From assembly GCF_030549525.1 (NCBI RefSeq), contig NZ_CP130831.1:323501-387500 (forward strand): a stretch of 64,000 bases of DNA, read 5' to 3'. Every line of letters begins with the position of its first letter. The stretch's first letter is position 1. Positions 18,511-26,827 of the stretch are shown piece after piece. Origin of the DNA: Stenotrophomonas sp. 704A1 (GTDB lineage: Bacteria > Pseudomonadota > Gammaproteobacteria > Xanthomonadales > Xanthomonadaceae). The notes under the pieces were generated by a model. That model worked only from the letters and a program-made list of their open reading frames with translations. It was not told where the DNA came from and searched no databases. The translations under genes and the position numbers were made by a program.

Positions 18511-18704
18511 CACAGGCGTTCGGGCGGGTGTGACCGGAAGGGCGGACTGCAGCGGTTCCGGCGGTGGAGCGTGCGGCACAGCATGACGGCAGGGGGATCG
18601 GTGACGGCAGTGACAGCTGTCATCCGAACACATTGACGGCGGCAACTGCCAAATGTGACCACAGCGGCACAGGATGGCAACGTCCCCGCTACCGGTACCG
18701 CCCC
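18511..18704. promoter_or_regulatory. shared divergent promoter region with palindrome
   Basis: The 194-base gap separates the adaptor operon (minus) from the ABC/two-component operon (plus). At 18611-18622 lies the perfect 12-bp palindrome TGACAGCTGTCA, with further TGACGG and TGACC half-like motifs around it (18602, 18634, 18655). TTGACG at 18633 could serve as a -35, but no good -10 follows. A LuxR-type dimeric site is a reasonable reading for the palindrome; this is inference. Confidence 0.5.
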
Positions 18705-19601
18705 ATGGATCCGACTACCCCGTCGCTGGCCCGCCTGCAGCAGGTGCAGGTGCGTTACCGCGAGCATACCGCCCTGCAGGGAATCGACCTGCAGGTACGC
18801 GCTGGCCAGGTACTGGCACTGCTGGGCCGCAACGGTGCCGGCAAGAGTACCGCGATCAGCGTGCTGTTGGGCCTGCGCCGCGCCGACAGCGGACAGGTCG
18901 AGCTGCTGGGTGGCGATCCACAGCAGCGCCGCAGTCGCCTCGGCCTGGGCGTGATGCTGCAGAGCACCAGCCTGCCGCCGATGCTGCGGGTGGATGAACT
19001 GGTCGACCAGGCCAGTGCCTGCTATCCCGATCCGATGCCGCTGCAGGAGGTGCTGCAGCGCGCCGGCCTGCAGGCACTCGCCCGGCGCCGCTATGGCCAG
19101 CTGTCCGGCGGGCAGCAGCGCTGCGTGCAGTTCGCCATCGCGATCTGCGGCCGGCCACGTGTGCTGTTCCTGGACGAGCCCACCACCGGCCTGGACATCC
19201 AGGCGCGGCAGACCCTGTGGCAGGCGATCCGGCAGCTGGTGGCCGAAGGCTGTGGCGTGCTGCTGACCACCCACTACCTGGAGGAAGCCGAAGCGCTGGC
19301 CCAGCAGGTGGTGGTCCTCGAGCAGGGGCGGGTCCTGGCTGACGCGCCGTTGGCTGCGCTGCGCCTGGCCGACCGGCCGCGACGCATCCGTTGCCGCAGT
19401 GCGTTGCCGGCCGAGGACGTACTGCAGTGGCCGGGTGTGCAGCAGGTACAGCGCGAAGGCGAGCACCTGCAGCTGCTGGCCAGCCCGGCAGAGCCGGTGG
19501 TGGCGCGCCTGCTGGCCAGCGATGCCCAGCTGGGTGAGCTGGAAGTACAGGGCGCGGCATTGGCCGACGCCTTCCTCGATCTGACCCGGGAGGCTGCATG
19601 A
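18705..19601 (+). CDS. ABC transporter ATP-binding protein
   Basis: A 298-residue ATPase of the ABC-2 exporter (NatA/CcmA-like) group. Walker A is GRNGAGKST near residues 42-50; the signature is LSGGQQRCVQFAIAI near 135, with Cys in place of the usual Val/Arg region; Walker B is VLFLDEPTTGLD, with H in LLTTHYLEEAE. A C-terminal extension of about 80 residues follows. The ATG at 18705 is chosen because it starts the family-conserved region. The four genes 18705-22194 are tightly packed (ATGA overlaps at two joints), so they form one operon. Confidence 0.9.
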   Translation: MDPTTPSLARLQQVQVRYREHTALQGIDLQVRAGQVLALLGRNGAGKSTAISVLLGLRRADSGQVELLGGDPQQRRSRLGLGVMLQSTSLPPMLRVDELVDQASACYPDPMPLQEVLQRAGLQALARRRYGQLSGGQQRCVQFAIAICGRPRVLFLDEPTTGLDIQARQTLWQAIRQLVAEGCGVLLTTHYLEEAEALAQQVVVLEQGRVLADAPLAALRLADRPRRIRCRSALPAEDVLQWPGVQQVQREGEHLQLLASPAEPVVARLLASDAQLGELEVQGAALADAFLDLTREAA

Positions 19602-20374
19602 ATACCCTGACCCGCACTGCCCGCGCGCCTGCTGCCAGCTGGCATGCCGTGCTGCGCCCCTACCGGGCCGAGCTGATCGCCGAACTGCGACGCGCGTGGC
19701 GTACGCCGGCCTTCGTACTGCCTTCGTTGCTGTTCCCGGTGCTGTTCTACGTGCTGTTCGGGGTGCTGCTGGGCCGTGGCCATGCCCCGGTCTACCTGCT
19801 GGCCACGTACTGCGTGTTCGGCGCGATGGCGCCGGCGCTGTTCGGTTTCGGGGTACAGCTGGCACTGGACCGCGAAGGCGGCCTGCTGACCCTCAAGCGC
19901 GCCCTGCCGATGCCGGCTGCGGCACCCCTGCTGGCACGCTTGGCGATGGCGGTACTGTTTGCCACGCTGATCGCCGCGATGCTGATCGGCGTGGCGATCG
20001 GCGTCGGCGGCGTCGCCTTGCAGCCGACGCAGGTGCTGCAGCTGCTGGCCGTGGCTGCCTTCGCGGCGCTGCCGCTGGGGGCGATCGGCCTGCTGATCGG
20101 CAGCCATGTCGGTGCCAGTGCCGCGCCGGCGATCGTCAACCTGGTGTACCTGCCGCTGGCATTGCTGTCGGGGTTGTGGCTGCCGTTGTCGGCGCTGCCG
20201 AAGGTGTTCGCGTCGATGGCGCCGCTGTGGCCGACCTGGCACCTGGCCCAGCTGGCGCTGCCAGTGGTCGGGCAGCCCGCGCTGGGCAGTGCGGCCGGCC
20301 ACCTGCTGGTGTTGCTGGCAGTTACCGCCGTGGCGCTGCTGCTGGCGCGCCGCCGCCTGCGCCGGGTCGGCTGA
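19598..20374 (+). CDS. ABC-2 type permease
   Basis: A 258-residue inner-membrane protein with six predicted helices, the first at FVLPSLLFPVLFYVLFGVLLG. The pattern of an amphipathic N-terminus (YRAELIAELRRAWR) followed by six helices fits ABC-2 permeases that pump drugs, lipids or polysaccharide precursors out. LSGLWLPLSALP is the usual conserved loop before the last helices. Its ATG overlaps the stop of the ATPase gene, and together they make a half-transporter dimer. The substrate is not evident. Confidence 0.88.
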   Translation: MNTLTRTARAPAASWHAVLRPYRAELIAELRRAWRTPAFVLPSLLFPVLFYVLFGVLLGRGHAPVYLLATYCVFGAMAPALFGFGVQLALDREGGLLTLKRALPMPAAAPLLARLAMAVLFATLIAAMLIGVAIGVGGVALQPTQVLQLLAVAAFAALPLGAIGLLIGSHVGASAAPAIVNLVYLPLALLSGLWLPLSALPKVFASMAPLWPTWHLAQLALPVVGQPALGSAAGHLLVLLAVTAVALLLARRRLRRVG

Positions 20375-20380
20375 ACTGGC

Positions 20381-21595
20381 ATGATCGGCAGCGATCGTCC
20401 CTGCCTGGAATGTCCCGTGCCGCCAAGCTGGTTTGCGTCCCTGCTGCGCCCCGCGCCGGATTCGGCGGTGGCCGAACTGTTGCGACGTGGCAAGTCGCCC
20501 TGGAGTGGGGCGATCCACCTGCTGTGGTCGGTGTGGATCTTCCTCACCCCGGTGCTCGGCACGGGTTTCACGCTGCGCTGGCTGCTATTGACACTGGTCA
20601 GCTACCCGCTGTTCCTGCTGCTGTATGCGAAGGTGATGCTGGCACCCCGGCACCGCGCGTGGCGCTACGCGCTGGGCATGATCGCGATGGCGCTGGTACT
20701 GCTGCCGTGGTACCCGTCGGGGCTGAGCTATTTCGTGTTCGGCTGCGTGATGATCCGCATGAGTGGTCGTGGCGGCTGGTGGCTGTACCTGCTGCAGCTG
20801 ACCGGGCTGAATCTGCTGTTCTGCGGCACCGCGCTGTACTTCGGTTACCCGTGGCAGGCCATGGTGTGGATGCCGGCGGTATCGTTCATCGTCGGGCTGG
20901 TGGTGAACGTGGAGGCGTTGAGCCAGCAACGGGACGTTGCCCTGCAGTTGTCCCAGGACGAGGTACGGCGCCTGGCGACCAGCGCCGAGCGCGAGCGTAT
21001 CGGCCGCGACCTGCACGACCTGCTGGGCCATACGCTGTCGTTGATCACGCTGAAGCTGGAACTGGCGCGCAGGCTGTACGACCGCGATGACGCACGTGCG
21101 CGGCAGGAGATCGGCGAAGCCGAGGCCATCGCCCGCGATGCCCTGGCCCAGGTGCGCAGTGCGGTCACCGGCATCCGCGCCAGCGACCTGGCCGGCGAAC
21201 TGGCATCCGCGCGCCTGCTGCTGGAGTGCCAGCAGGTCCACCTGCAGTACGGGCCGCCGCCGCCGATGCCGGTGGAGGTCGAACGCGGGCTGGCGCTGGT
21301 GCTGCGTGAAGCGGCCACCAACATCGTGCGCCATGCGCAGGCAACCCAGGTGCAGGTGGATTTCATGCTGGAGGGACGACAGTTGGCGATGCAGATTCGC
21401 GATGATGGCCGCGGTGGCGTGCAGGCCGAAGGCAACGGCTTGAGCGGCATGCGTGAGCGGGTGGCCGCGCTGGGGGGCCAGCTGGCAATCCAGTCGCCGC
21501 GCGGGGAAGGTACGGTTCTGACGGTGCGCGTGCCCCTGATCGCCGCGACCAGTCCGCTGGCGCCGATGGCAGTGGCAAAGGGAGGCGCAGCATGA
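20381..21595 (+). CDS. DesK-like sensor histidine kinase
   Basis: A 404-residue membrane kinase. The N-terminal 180 residues hold about five membrane helices with little periplasmic sequence, so it probably senses membrane state. The dimerisation/phosphoacceptor region is ERERIGRDLHDLLGHTLSL with His near residue 212 (HisKA_3 type), and the ATPase domain shows EAATNIVRHAQAT, DDGRGG and GNGLSGMRERVAALGG. DesK and YvfT are the nearest types. The gene follows the permease by 6 bases and its stop overlaps the regulator ATG. An alternative GTG start lies at 20417. Confidence 0.9.
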   Translation: MIGSDRPCLECPVPPSWFASLLRPAPDSAVAELLRRGKSPWSGAIHLLWSVWIFLTPVLGTGFTLRWLLLTLVSYPLFLLLYAKVMLAPRHRAWRYALGMIAMALVLLPWYPSGLSYFVFGCVMIRMSGRGGWWLYLLQLTGLNLLFCGTALYFGYPWQAMVWMPAVSFIVGLVVNVEALSQQRDVALQLSQDEVRRLATSAERERIGRDLHDLLGHTLSLITLKLELARRLYDRDDARARQEIGEAEAIARDALAQVRSAVTGIRASDLAGELASARLLLECQQVHLQYGPPPPMPVEVERGLALVLREAATNIVRHAQATQVQVDFMLEGRQLAMQIRDDGRGGVQAEGNGLSGMRERVAALGGQLAIQSPRGEGTVLTVRVPLIAATSPLAPMAVAKGGAA

Positions 21596-22194
21596 TCCGC
21601 ATCCTGCTGGCCGAGGACCAGGCGATGGTGCGGGGCGCGCTGTCCGCCCTGCTCGGGCTGGAGCCGGACATCGAGGTGCTTGGCAGTGCTGCCGACGGCG
21701 AGGCCGCCTGGCGCATGCTGCAGCAGCTGCAGCCGGACATCCTGGTCACCGACATCGAGATGCCGGGCCTGAGCGGGCTGGAGCTGGCGCAGCGCATCGC
21801 CCGCCACGAACTGCCGATCAAGGTGGTGATCGTGACCACCTTCGCCCGTGCCGGTTTCCTCCGTCGCGCGCTGGAGGCGGGGGTGCTCGGCTACCTGCTG
21901 AAGGACGCACCGGCCGAGAACCTGGCAGACGCGCTGCGCAAGGTGAAGCAGGGCGTCCGCGCGATCGATCCACAGCTGGCACTGGACGCCTGGTCGCAGG
22001 CCGATCCGCTGACCGACCGCGAGCGTCGCGTGCTGCGGCTGGCGGGCGAGGGCCGCACCGCCGGCGAAATCGCCGAACAGCTGGGGCTGTCGCACGGCAC
22101 GGTGCGCAACTACCTGTCCGAGTGCATCGGCAAGCTGGGCGTGGCCAACCGCATCGAGGCCTACCGGCTGGCGCGGCAGAAGGGGTGGTTGTAA
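21592..22194 (+). CDS. NarL/DesR-type response regulator
   Basis: A 200-residue DNA-binding regulator. The receiver is intact: acidic pair ED at residues 7-8, phosphoacceptor Asp54 in VTDIEMPG, Thr in VTTFA and Lys in LLKDAP. The LuxR-type helix-turn-helix (LTDRERRVLRLAGEGRTAGEIAEQLGLSHGTVRNYL) covers about residues 135-195. It is the partner of the kinase just upstream (4-base overlap) and probably regulates this operon; whether it also controls the divergent export operon is inference. A SMAG-like repeat follows 16 bases after the stop. Confidence 0.92.
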   Translation: MIRILLAEDQAMVRGALSALLGLEPDIEVLGSAADGEAAWRMLQQLQPDILVTDIEMPGLSGLELAQRIARHELPIKVVIVTTFARAGFLRRALEAGVLGYLLKDAPAENLADALRKVKQGVRAIDPQLALDAWSQADPLTDRERRVLRLAGEGRTAGEIAEQLGLSHGTVRNYLSECIGKLGVANRIEAYRLARQKGWL

Positions 22195-22209
22195 GGGCGC
22201 GATGCGCCG

Positions 22210-22304
22210 GTAGCGCCGGGCCATGCGCGGCGAGCGAAGCGGCCGCCCTTGACCTGCACCTGCACGTGCGACGAAACGATCCGCCGGGCGTGGCCCGGCG
22301 CTAC
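22210..22304. repeat. SMAG-like inverted pair
   Basis: It opens with GTAGCGCCGGGCCATGC and closes with GCGTGGCCCGGCGCTAC, bounded by GTAG and CTAC, with about 45 bases between arms. It lies between the convergent regulator and cytochrome b561 genes and may act as a transcript end. Confidence 0.78.
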
Positions 22305-22320
22305 CGATTCGAGGCCCCGT

Positions 22321-22857
22321 TCAATCCTTGCCGCGCGCCATCGCCTGGAACACGCCATCGCGGCGTACCCACAGATGGAACAGCGCTGCACCCACGTGCA
22401 TCAGCACCGTGGCGAACAGTACATAGGCCAGCAGGCTGTGCGCATTGCGCAGGGCGGCATACAGGGCCGGCGTGTGCGGCACGATCGGTGGCAGGTGCAG
22501 GCCGCCCCACAGCACGATCGGGTAGCCGCCGGCCGACAGCATCGCCCAGCCGATCAGCGGCATCGCCAGCATCAGGGCGTACAGCAGCCAATGCGAGGCC
22601 TTGGCGGCCAGCACCTGCCAGGCCGGCAGGTCGGCCGGCAGCGGTGGCGGTCGATGGCGCAATCGGTTGTACAGGCGCAGCAGCACCAGTACGCCGATGG
22701 CGATGCCGAGCGGACGGTGCAGGTCGATCAGCATCGGCCGCAGGTGCAGCGAGGCGACCATGGTCACGCCCACAAACAGCATGGCCAGGATCATCACTGC
22801 CATGGTCCAGTGCAGCACCCGCGCCAGCAGGTTGAAGTGGCCGTTGCCGGTGCTCAT
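22321..22857 (-). CDS. cytochrome b561
   Basis: A 178-residue di-haem b-type cytochrome in the inner membrane with four helices. The haem ligands are the histidines in RVLHWTMA (near residue 16), LHRPLGI (near 48), HPTPALYAALRNAHSLLAY region (near 140) and TVLMHVGAALFH (near 155). It transfers electrons, probably from quinol. It starts within the catalase-like gene (ATGA overlap, 22854-22857), and the conserved pairing suggests it supplies electrons to, or shares control with, that haem protein. Confidence 0.87.
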   Translation of the reverse strand: MSTGNGHFNLLARVLHWTMAVMILAMLFVGVTMVASLHLRPMLIDLHRPLGIAIGVLVLLRLYNRLRHRPPPLPADLPAWQVLAAKASHWLLYALMLAMPLIGWAMLSAGGYPIVLWGGLHLPPIVPHTPALYAALRNAHSLLAYVLFATVLMHVGAALFHLWVRRDGVFQAMARGKD

Positions 22858-23957
22858 CGTGCGGCCTCCTTCGGTTGCTCGACATTACCGACGGCGCGTT
22901 CGCGCTCACGGCGGTTGAACGACTGCGAATACACCGCCGAGCGCGCTGCCAGGATCGGGTCGTCACTGCCGCGTACACCGTTGGGCAGGATCAGCGGATC
23001 GAAGTTGAGCTGCCCGCAGGCGCCGTGTTCCTGCGACTGCAGCCGATCCAGGCTGAGCACCCCGGCCACCACCTGTTCGCGTGCCTCCGGCCACGGCACC
23101 GATGGATCGTCGATGGCGTCGCCGGGCTCGGCGATGCTGACCACCAGGTTCCAGCGTACCGGGCCGCCGGCCATGCGCTGCTGCATCTCCCTGCTCAGGA
23201 AATCCACGTCGGCCTGCCGGCGTGTGTCGGCATCCATCTCCACCTCCGGCGCCTGCGGCTGCCACCGCCAGCGCACCGCACGCTTCTGGCCCTGCGCATT
23301 GGTGAACCAGAAGCTGTTGACGCTGTTGAAGGTGGTGTTGGCCCAGCTGTCGGTCCACGGCGCGCTCTTGGCCCATTGCTGGAACGCGCGGGCGCTGGGG
23401 TAGGTGTCCAGCACCGCTGCCATCTTCTTCGGGTCCGGCTTGCCGGTGGCCGGGTCGGGAAGCTGTGCGCGGGTCTGTTCGTAGAACGCTTCGGCCGTGG
23501 GCACCGCGAAGAACGGGAAGCTGTTCATCGCCATCCGCCATTCCTGGCCATCGTCGCTGACCATCTGCACGGCGAGGCTGCGAACCCGCGCGGTGTTGTC
23601 GGCGCCGTACGGGTCGCCGCCGCCGATCGACAGGCGGCCCATCACGGGCACGCGGGCCTGCGAGAAGACCCGCGCGCTGGACAGCGCCGGCGCCTGCGCG
23701 CTGGGTTCGAACCAGCCGCTCACGCACACGCCCTTGCTGTGTGCACGGCGGAAACCGGGATGGGCCGGGCCGGTGGCCTCGATGGTGTCGGTGAAGCGCT
23801 GCGCGGTCAGGCGGTCGCCGATCCAGCCGGCCAGCCAGGCGAAGGTCAGCGCCACCGCACCCAGGATGAGCGCGATCAGTGCGATCCAGGGCAGCGGTGA
23901 ATGCCGGCGCGCTGCGCCCGGGGTCTGGCCGGCGCGGGTGTAGCGGAAGAGCGACAT
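22854..23957 (-). CDS. catalase-related haem peroxidase, SrpA-like
   Basis: A 367-residue protein of the small, catalase-fold peroxidase group. A membrane segment near residues 20-45 (LPWIALIALILGAVALTFAWLAG) anchors or exports it, so the enzyme faces the periplasm. The distal His lies in RRAHSKGVCVSG and the fold continues through RFFSR-like GGGDPYGADNTARVRS and SFPFF. The proximal Tyr is in AVYSQSFNRRER near the C-terminus. It is shorter than monofunctional catalases (about 480 residues or more), which fits SrpA types. The start MSLFRYTRAG is chosen; an ATG at 24005 would add 16 residues. The cytochrome b561 gene overlaps its end. Confidence 0.85.
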   Translation of the reverse strand: MSLFRYTRAGQTPGAARRHSPLPWIALIALILGAVALTFAWLAGWIGDRLTAQRFTDTIEATGPAHPGFRRAHSKGVCVSGWFEPSAQAPALSSARVFSQARVPVMGRLSIGGGDPYGADNTARVRSLAVQMVSDDGQEWRMAMNSFPFFAVPTAEAFYEQTRAQLPDPATGKPDPKKMAAVLDTYPSARAFQQWAKSAPWTDSWANTTFNSVNSFWFTNAQGQKRAVRWRWQPQAPEVEMDADTRRQADVDFLSREMQQRMAGGPVRWNLVVSIAEPGDAIDDPSVPWPEAREQVVAGVLSLDRLQSQEHGACGQLNFDPLILPNGVRGSDDPILAARSAVYSQSFNRRERERAVGNVEQPKEAAR

Positions 23958-24070
23958 GGTCGGAGTCCTGCCTTCACGAAGCGTGTGGGTGGGCGACCCG
24001 CACATCCTCGCAGAACCCTTCCAGGCCCGGTATTCAATTTTTCGTCAAGTTTGCCGGCCCATCCGGCAGC

Positions 24071-24087
24071 GCCGGGCCAGGCCCGGC
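24071..24087 (-). terminator. stem-loop after the aminopeptidase gene
   Basis: GCCGGGC and GCCCGGC separated by three bases form a compact stem just past the stop of the minus-strand aminopeptidase, with a second GCCGG...CCGGC stem beyond it. On the minus strand an AT-rich stretch (AAAAATTG) comes only about 30 bases further on, so termination is plausible, not certain. Confidence 0.5.
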
Positions 24088-24094
24088 GGCCCGA

Positions 24095-25462
24095 TCAGCC
24101 GTAACGCGCCTTCAGCATCGCCCAGGCCGAACGCAGCGCAAGCGCTTCGCCACCGGCCGGGCGGCCCGGGCGCTCACCATCGTTCCAGGCGTATACGTCC
24201 AGATGCGCCCAGCGCTGGCCGTCTTCCAGGAAACGTTCCAGGTACAGCGCCGCGGTCACCGAGCCGGCCATGCGCGAACCGGCGTTGGCCAGGTCGGCGA
24301 TGCCGCTGCTCAGATAACGCAGGTACGGGCGCCATAACGGCATGCGCCAGACCGGATCACGGGTGGCATCGCCGGCCTGCAGCCACTGCTGGGCCACCGT
24401 GTCGTCGTTGCTGAACAGTGCCGGCAGGTCAGGGCCCAGCGCGATGCGCGCGGCACCGGTCAGGGTGGCGAAGTCCAGCACCAGGTCGGGCTTCTGCTCG
24501 CCGGCGAAGGTGAGCGCATCGCACAGGATCACCCGGCCTTCCGCATCGGTGTTGTCGATCTCGATGCTCAGGCCCTTGCGGGTGGCGATCACTTCGCCCG
24601 GGCGGAAGGCATCCGGACCGATTGCGTTTTCCACGGCCGGGATCAGCAGGGTCAGCCGGACCGGCAGCTGCTGCGCCATCACCAGGCCGGCCAGCGCCAG
24701 CGCGTGCGCGGCACCGCCCATGTCCTTCTTCATGTTGCGCATGCCGTCGGCAGGCTTGATGTCCAGGCCGCCGGTATCGAAGCACACGCCCTTGCCGACC
24801 AGCGCCAGCGCCGGATCGGTGTCCTTGCCCCAGCGCAGCACGATCAGTCGCGGCGCGCGGTGCGAGGCGCGGCCAACGGCATGGATGGCCGGGAAGTTCT
24901 GCTGCAGCAGGGCATCGCCGGTGATCGCTTCAATCTGCGCACCATGGGTCTGTGCCAACGCGCGGGCGGCGTCTTCCAGCTGCTGCGGGCCCATGTCTTC
25001 GGTGGGGGTATTGACCCAGTCGCGCACGCGCAGGCTGGCGGCGATCAGATCGGCCACCTCGCCCGAGGGCGCAGCGACCAGCCGGGCCGGTGCGCGGTTG
25101 CGCTTGCGGTAGCGGTCGAAGCGGTAGCTGCCCAGGCCCCAGCCCAGCTGCAGCAGCGCCTGTTCGTCCTCGGGCAGCTCGCTGGCCAGCTGCCACACGC
25201 TGCCTTCCGGCAGGGCGTGCGGGGCATGGGCGTAGCTGTAGGCATCGGCGCGATCACCGACGCCGATCACCGCGCCGGCCAGGCCGTCGTTGCCGGGCAG
25301 CAGGGCCACCGTGTGCGCTGCGCCGGTAAAGCCCTGCGCCGCCAGCCACGCCTGGAGGGCGGCCGGCTGGTCGTTCTTCCACGCCTCGAACCGGGTGCGG
25401 TCAACCACGTGCAGCGGCAATGCCGTGGTGGTATCTGCAGTGAAACCAGTGATCTCGCTCAT
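24095..25462 (-). CDS. M17-family leucyl aminopeptidase
   Basis: A 455-residue cytoplasmic two-metal aminopeptidase. The catalytic core is intact: ALVGKGVCFDTGGLDIKPADGMRNMKKDMGGA (catalytic and ligand Lys and Asp near residues 225-245) and the family signature NTDAEGRVILCDAL near 305-318. The N-terminal 150 residues are divergent from E. coli PepA, so this is the shorter PepB-like branch. It removes N-terminal residues in peptide turnover. It is followed by a HAD phosphatase reading the same way from upstream (3-base gap), forming a two-gene operon. Confidence 0.9.
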   Translation of the reverse strand: MSEITGFTADTTTALPLHVVDRTRFEAWKNDQPAALQAWLAAQGFTGAAHTVALLPGNDGLAGAVIGVGDRADAYSYAHAPHALPEGSVWQLASELPEDEQALLQLGWGLGSYRFDRYRKRNRAPARLVAAPSGEVADLIAASLRVRDWVNTPTEDMGPQQLEDAARALAQTHGAQIEAITGDALLQQNFPAIHAVGRASHRAPRLIVLRWGKDTDPALALVGKGVCFDTGGLDIKPADGMRNMKKDMGGAAHALALAGLVMAQQLPVRLTLLIPAVENAIGPDAFRPGEVIATRKGLSIEIDNTDAEGRVILCDALTFAGEQKPDLVLDFATLTGAARIALGPDLPALFSNDDTVAQQWLQAGDATRDPVWRMPLWRPYLRYLSSGIADLANAGSRMAGSVTAALYLERFLEDGQRWAHLDVYAWNDGERPGRPAGGEALALRSAWAMLKARYG

Positions 25463-25465
25463 GCG

Positions 25466-26194
25466 TCAGGTACTCCGGGGGGCGTCAGTGCTGTCGGCGT
25501 CGACGTTGGCATCAAGCCAGTCGGCCAGGCCGGTGAGGGTGTCGAACTGCAGGTCGGGCTGCAGCTGCGGATGGTTCCAGGTGGCCGCTTCGCGGTTGAT
25601 CCAGCAACCGCGCAGGCCGGCGGCGATGGCGCCGGCCACATCCATCTCGATGTGGTCACCTACGTGCAGCACCTGCGCCGGGGCAACGCCCAGGCGTTCG
25701 CAGGCCGCGTGGAAGATGCTGGCCGCGGGCTTGGCCGCGCCGTGTTCGCGCGCGCCCAGCTGGAAGCTGAAGTGATGGGCCAGGCCGATGCGCTCCAGGT
25801 CGGCGTTGCCGTTGCTCAACGCCGCTACCGGAACCCGCGCGGCGATGCGTGCCAGGGCGTCGAGGGCGTCGGGGTAGCACTCGACCTGGTTGCGGGCGGC
25901 ATAGAACACCTCGTACGCCGGTTCCAGCAGGTCCAGGCTGGCGCCGCTGTTCTGCAATGCTTCCTGGATCGTCAGCCGGCGCAGCGCGCTCAGGTCGAAA
26001 TGCAGGTGGGGATTGTCGCGGAACGAGCGCTCGCGCAATTCGCGCATCGCCGCCACCGGGTACATCGTGGCGGTGGCGGGGCTGTGTTCGCGCATCCATT
26101 CGTGCAGGACCACGTCGATGCGGGCGCCGATCGGCGCGAACGGCCACAGCGTGTCGTCGAGGTCGAGGGTGATTGCTTGGACTGGGAAATTCAC
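25466..26194 (-). CDS. HAD-family phosphatase, YigB-like
   Basis: A 242-residue haloacid-dehalogenase-fold hydrolase. Motif I is LDLDDTLWP near residues 10-18 with the nucleophile Asp, motif II is ALSNGN with Ser near 148, motif III Lys is in HGAAKPAASIF, and motif IV is VGDHIEMDV. A helical C1 cap occupies about residues 20-95. The closest type is E. coli YigB, a flavin-pathway phosphatase that acts on 5-amino-6-(phosphoribitylamino)uracil; substrate assignment is by resemblance only. It is first in an operon with the aminopeptidase, three bases apart. Confidence 0.82.
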   Translation of the reverse strand: MNFPVQAITLDLDDTLWPFAPIGARIDVVLHEWMREHSPATATMYPVAAMRELRERSFRDNPHLHFDLSALRRLTIQEALQNSGASLDLLEPAYEVFYAARNQVECYPDALDALARIAARVPVAALSNGNADLERIGLAHHFSFQLGAREHGAAKPAASIFHAACERLGVAPAQVLHVGDHIEMDVAGAIAAGLRGCWINREAATWNHPQLQPDLQFDTLTGLADWLDANVDADSTDAPRST

Positions 26195-26259
26195 CCGGTC
26201 ATTCTACCCCTGCCCGCCGGGGCTTTCATGCCGCGCGGCGGGCAGGCACGCAGCCACGG

Positions 26260-26730
26260 TCAGTGGCTGCGCAGGTCGTAGGCGCAGTACAGGATGGTCT
26301 GGCCGTCCAGGCGAGCCACGTTCAGATCGTGCCGGCCCACTTCGCGCGTGTAACTGCCAGCCACCGCCGGCGGCATCTTCGCCAGCGCGGCGACCTTGCT
26401 GATCTCCGTGCTGCCGAAGTACGCCGTGTAACTGTCCACGCCATCCTCGCCGCTGGCGCCGTCGTAGGCGGTCAGGTGGGTCACCGGCAGACCCAGCACC
26501 GTCAGCGGCGTGGCCAGCGTGTAGCCATCGTCGTACGCATCCCGGGTCTTCCTGCCGGCGGGCATCAGCACCTTGGCCATGGCATCGAACTGCTCGGGGG
26601 TGAGATGGCGCTGGCAGGTGATGGCCTCCACCAGCTGGGTGCGGGCCACCTCCGCAGTCGGCGCAGCTGCGGCGAAGGCGGGCGCGGCCAGGCTGGCCAG
26701 AACGAGACATCTACGGGTGAAGGAGAACAT
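26260..26730 (-). CDS. exported protein of unknown function (156 aa)
   Basis: A 156-residue protein with a signal peptide (MFSFTRRCLVLASLAAPAFA) and no other membrane segment, so probably periplasmic. The mature part has one pair of cysteines (ITCQRHL and LYCAYDL), possibly a disulphide, and conserved-looking VLGLPVTHLTAYDG. I do not recognise a family. The start at 26730 begins the signal directly; an ATG at 26745 would add five residues. It is a single gene between the HAD phosphatase and the AI-2E protein, all on the minus strand. Confidence 0.68.
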   Translation of the reverse strand: MFSFTRRCLVLASLAAPAFAAAAPTAEVARTQLVEAITCQRHLTPEQFDAMAKVLMPAGRKTRDAYDDGYTLATPLTVLGLPVTHLTAYDGASGEDGVDSYTAYFGSTEISKVAALAKMPPAVAGSYTREVGRHDLNVARLDGQTILYCAYDLRSH

Positions 26731-26827
26731 GGGGGACGGATCCATCCTGGAAAAAGCGGGCGCATAGTCTGCCAGCCTGGGCTGTCGTGCGGACGCTACG
26801 GTGCGCGCGCCGATCCATGCGCTGCGC

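Noticed and set aside
17131..18636. A 501-codon plus-strand frame opposite the HlyD adaptor
   Set aside because: It shows the same shadow signature (His/Arg/Leu repeats), while the minus-strand product matches the adaptor family along its length.
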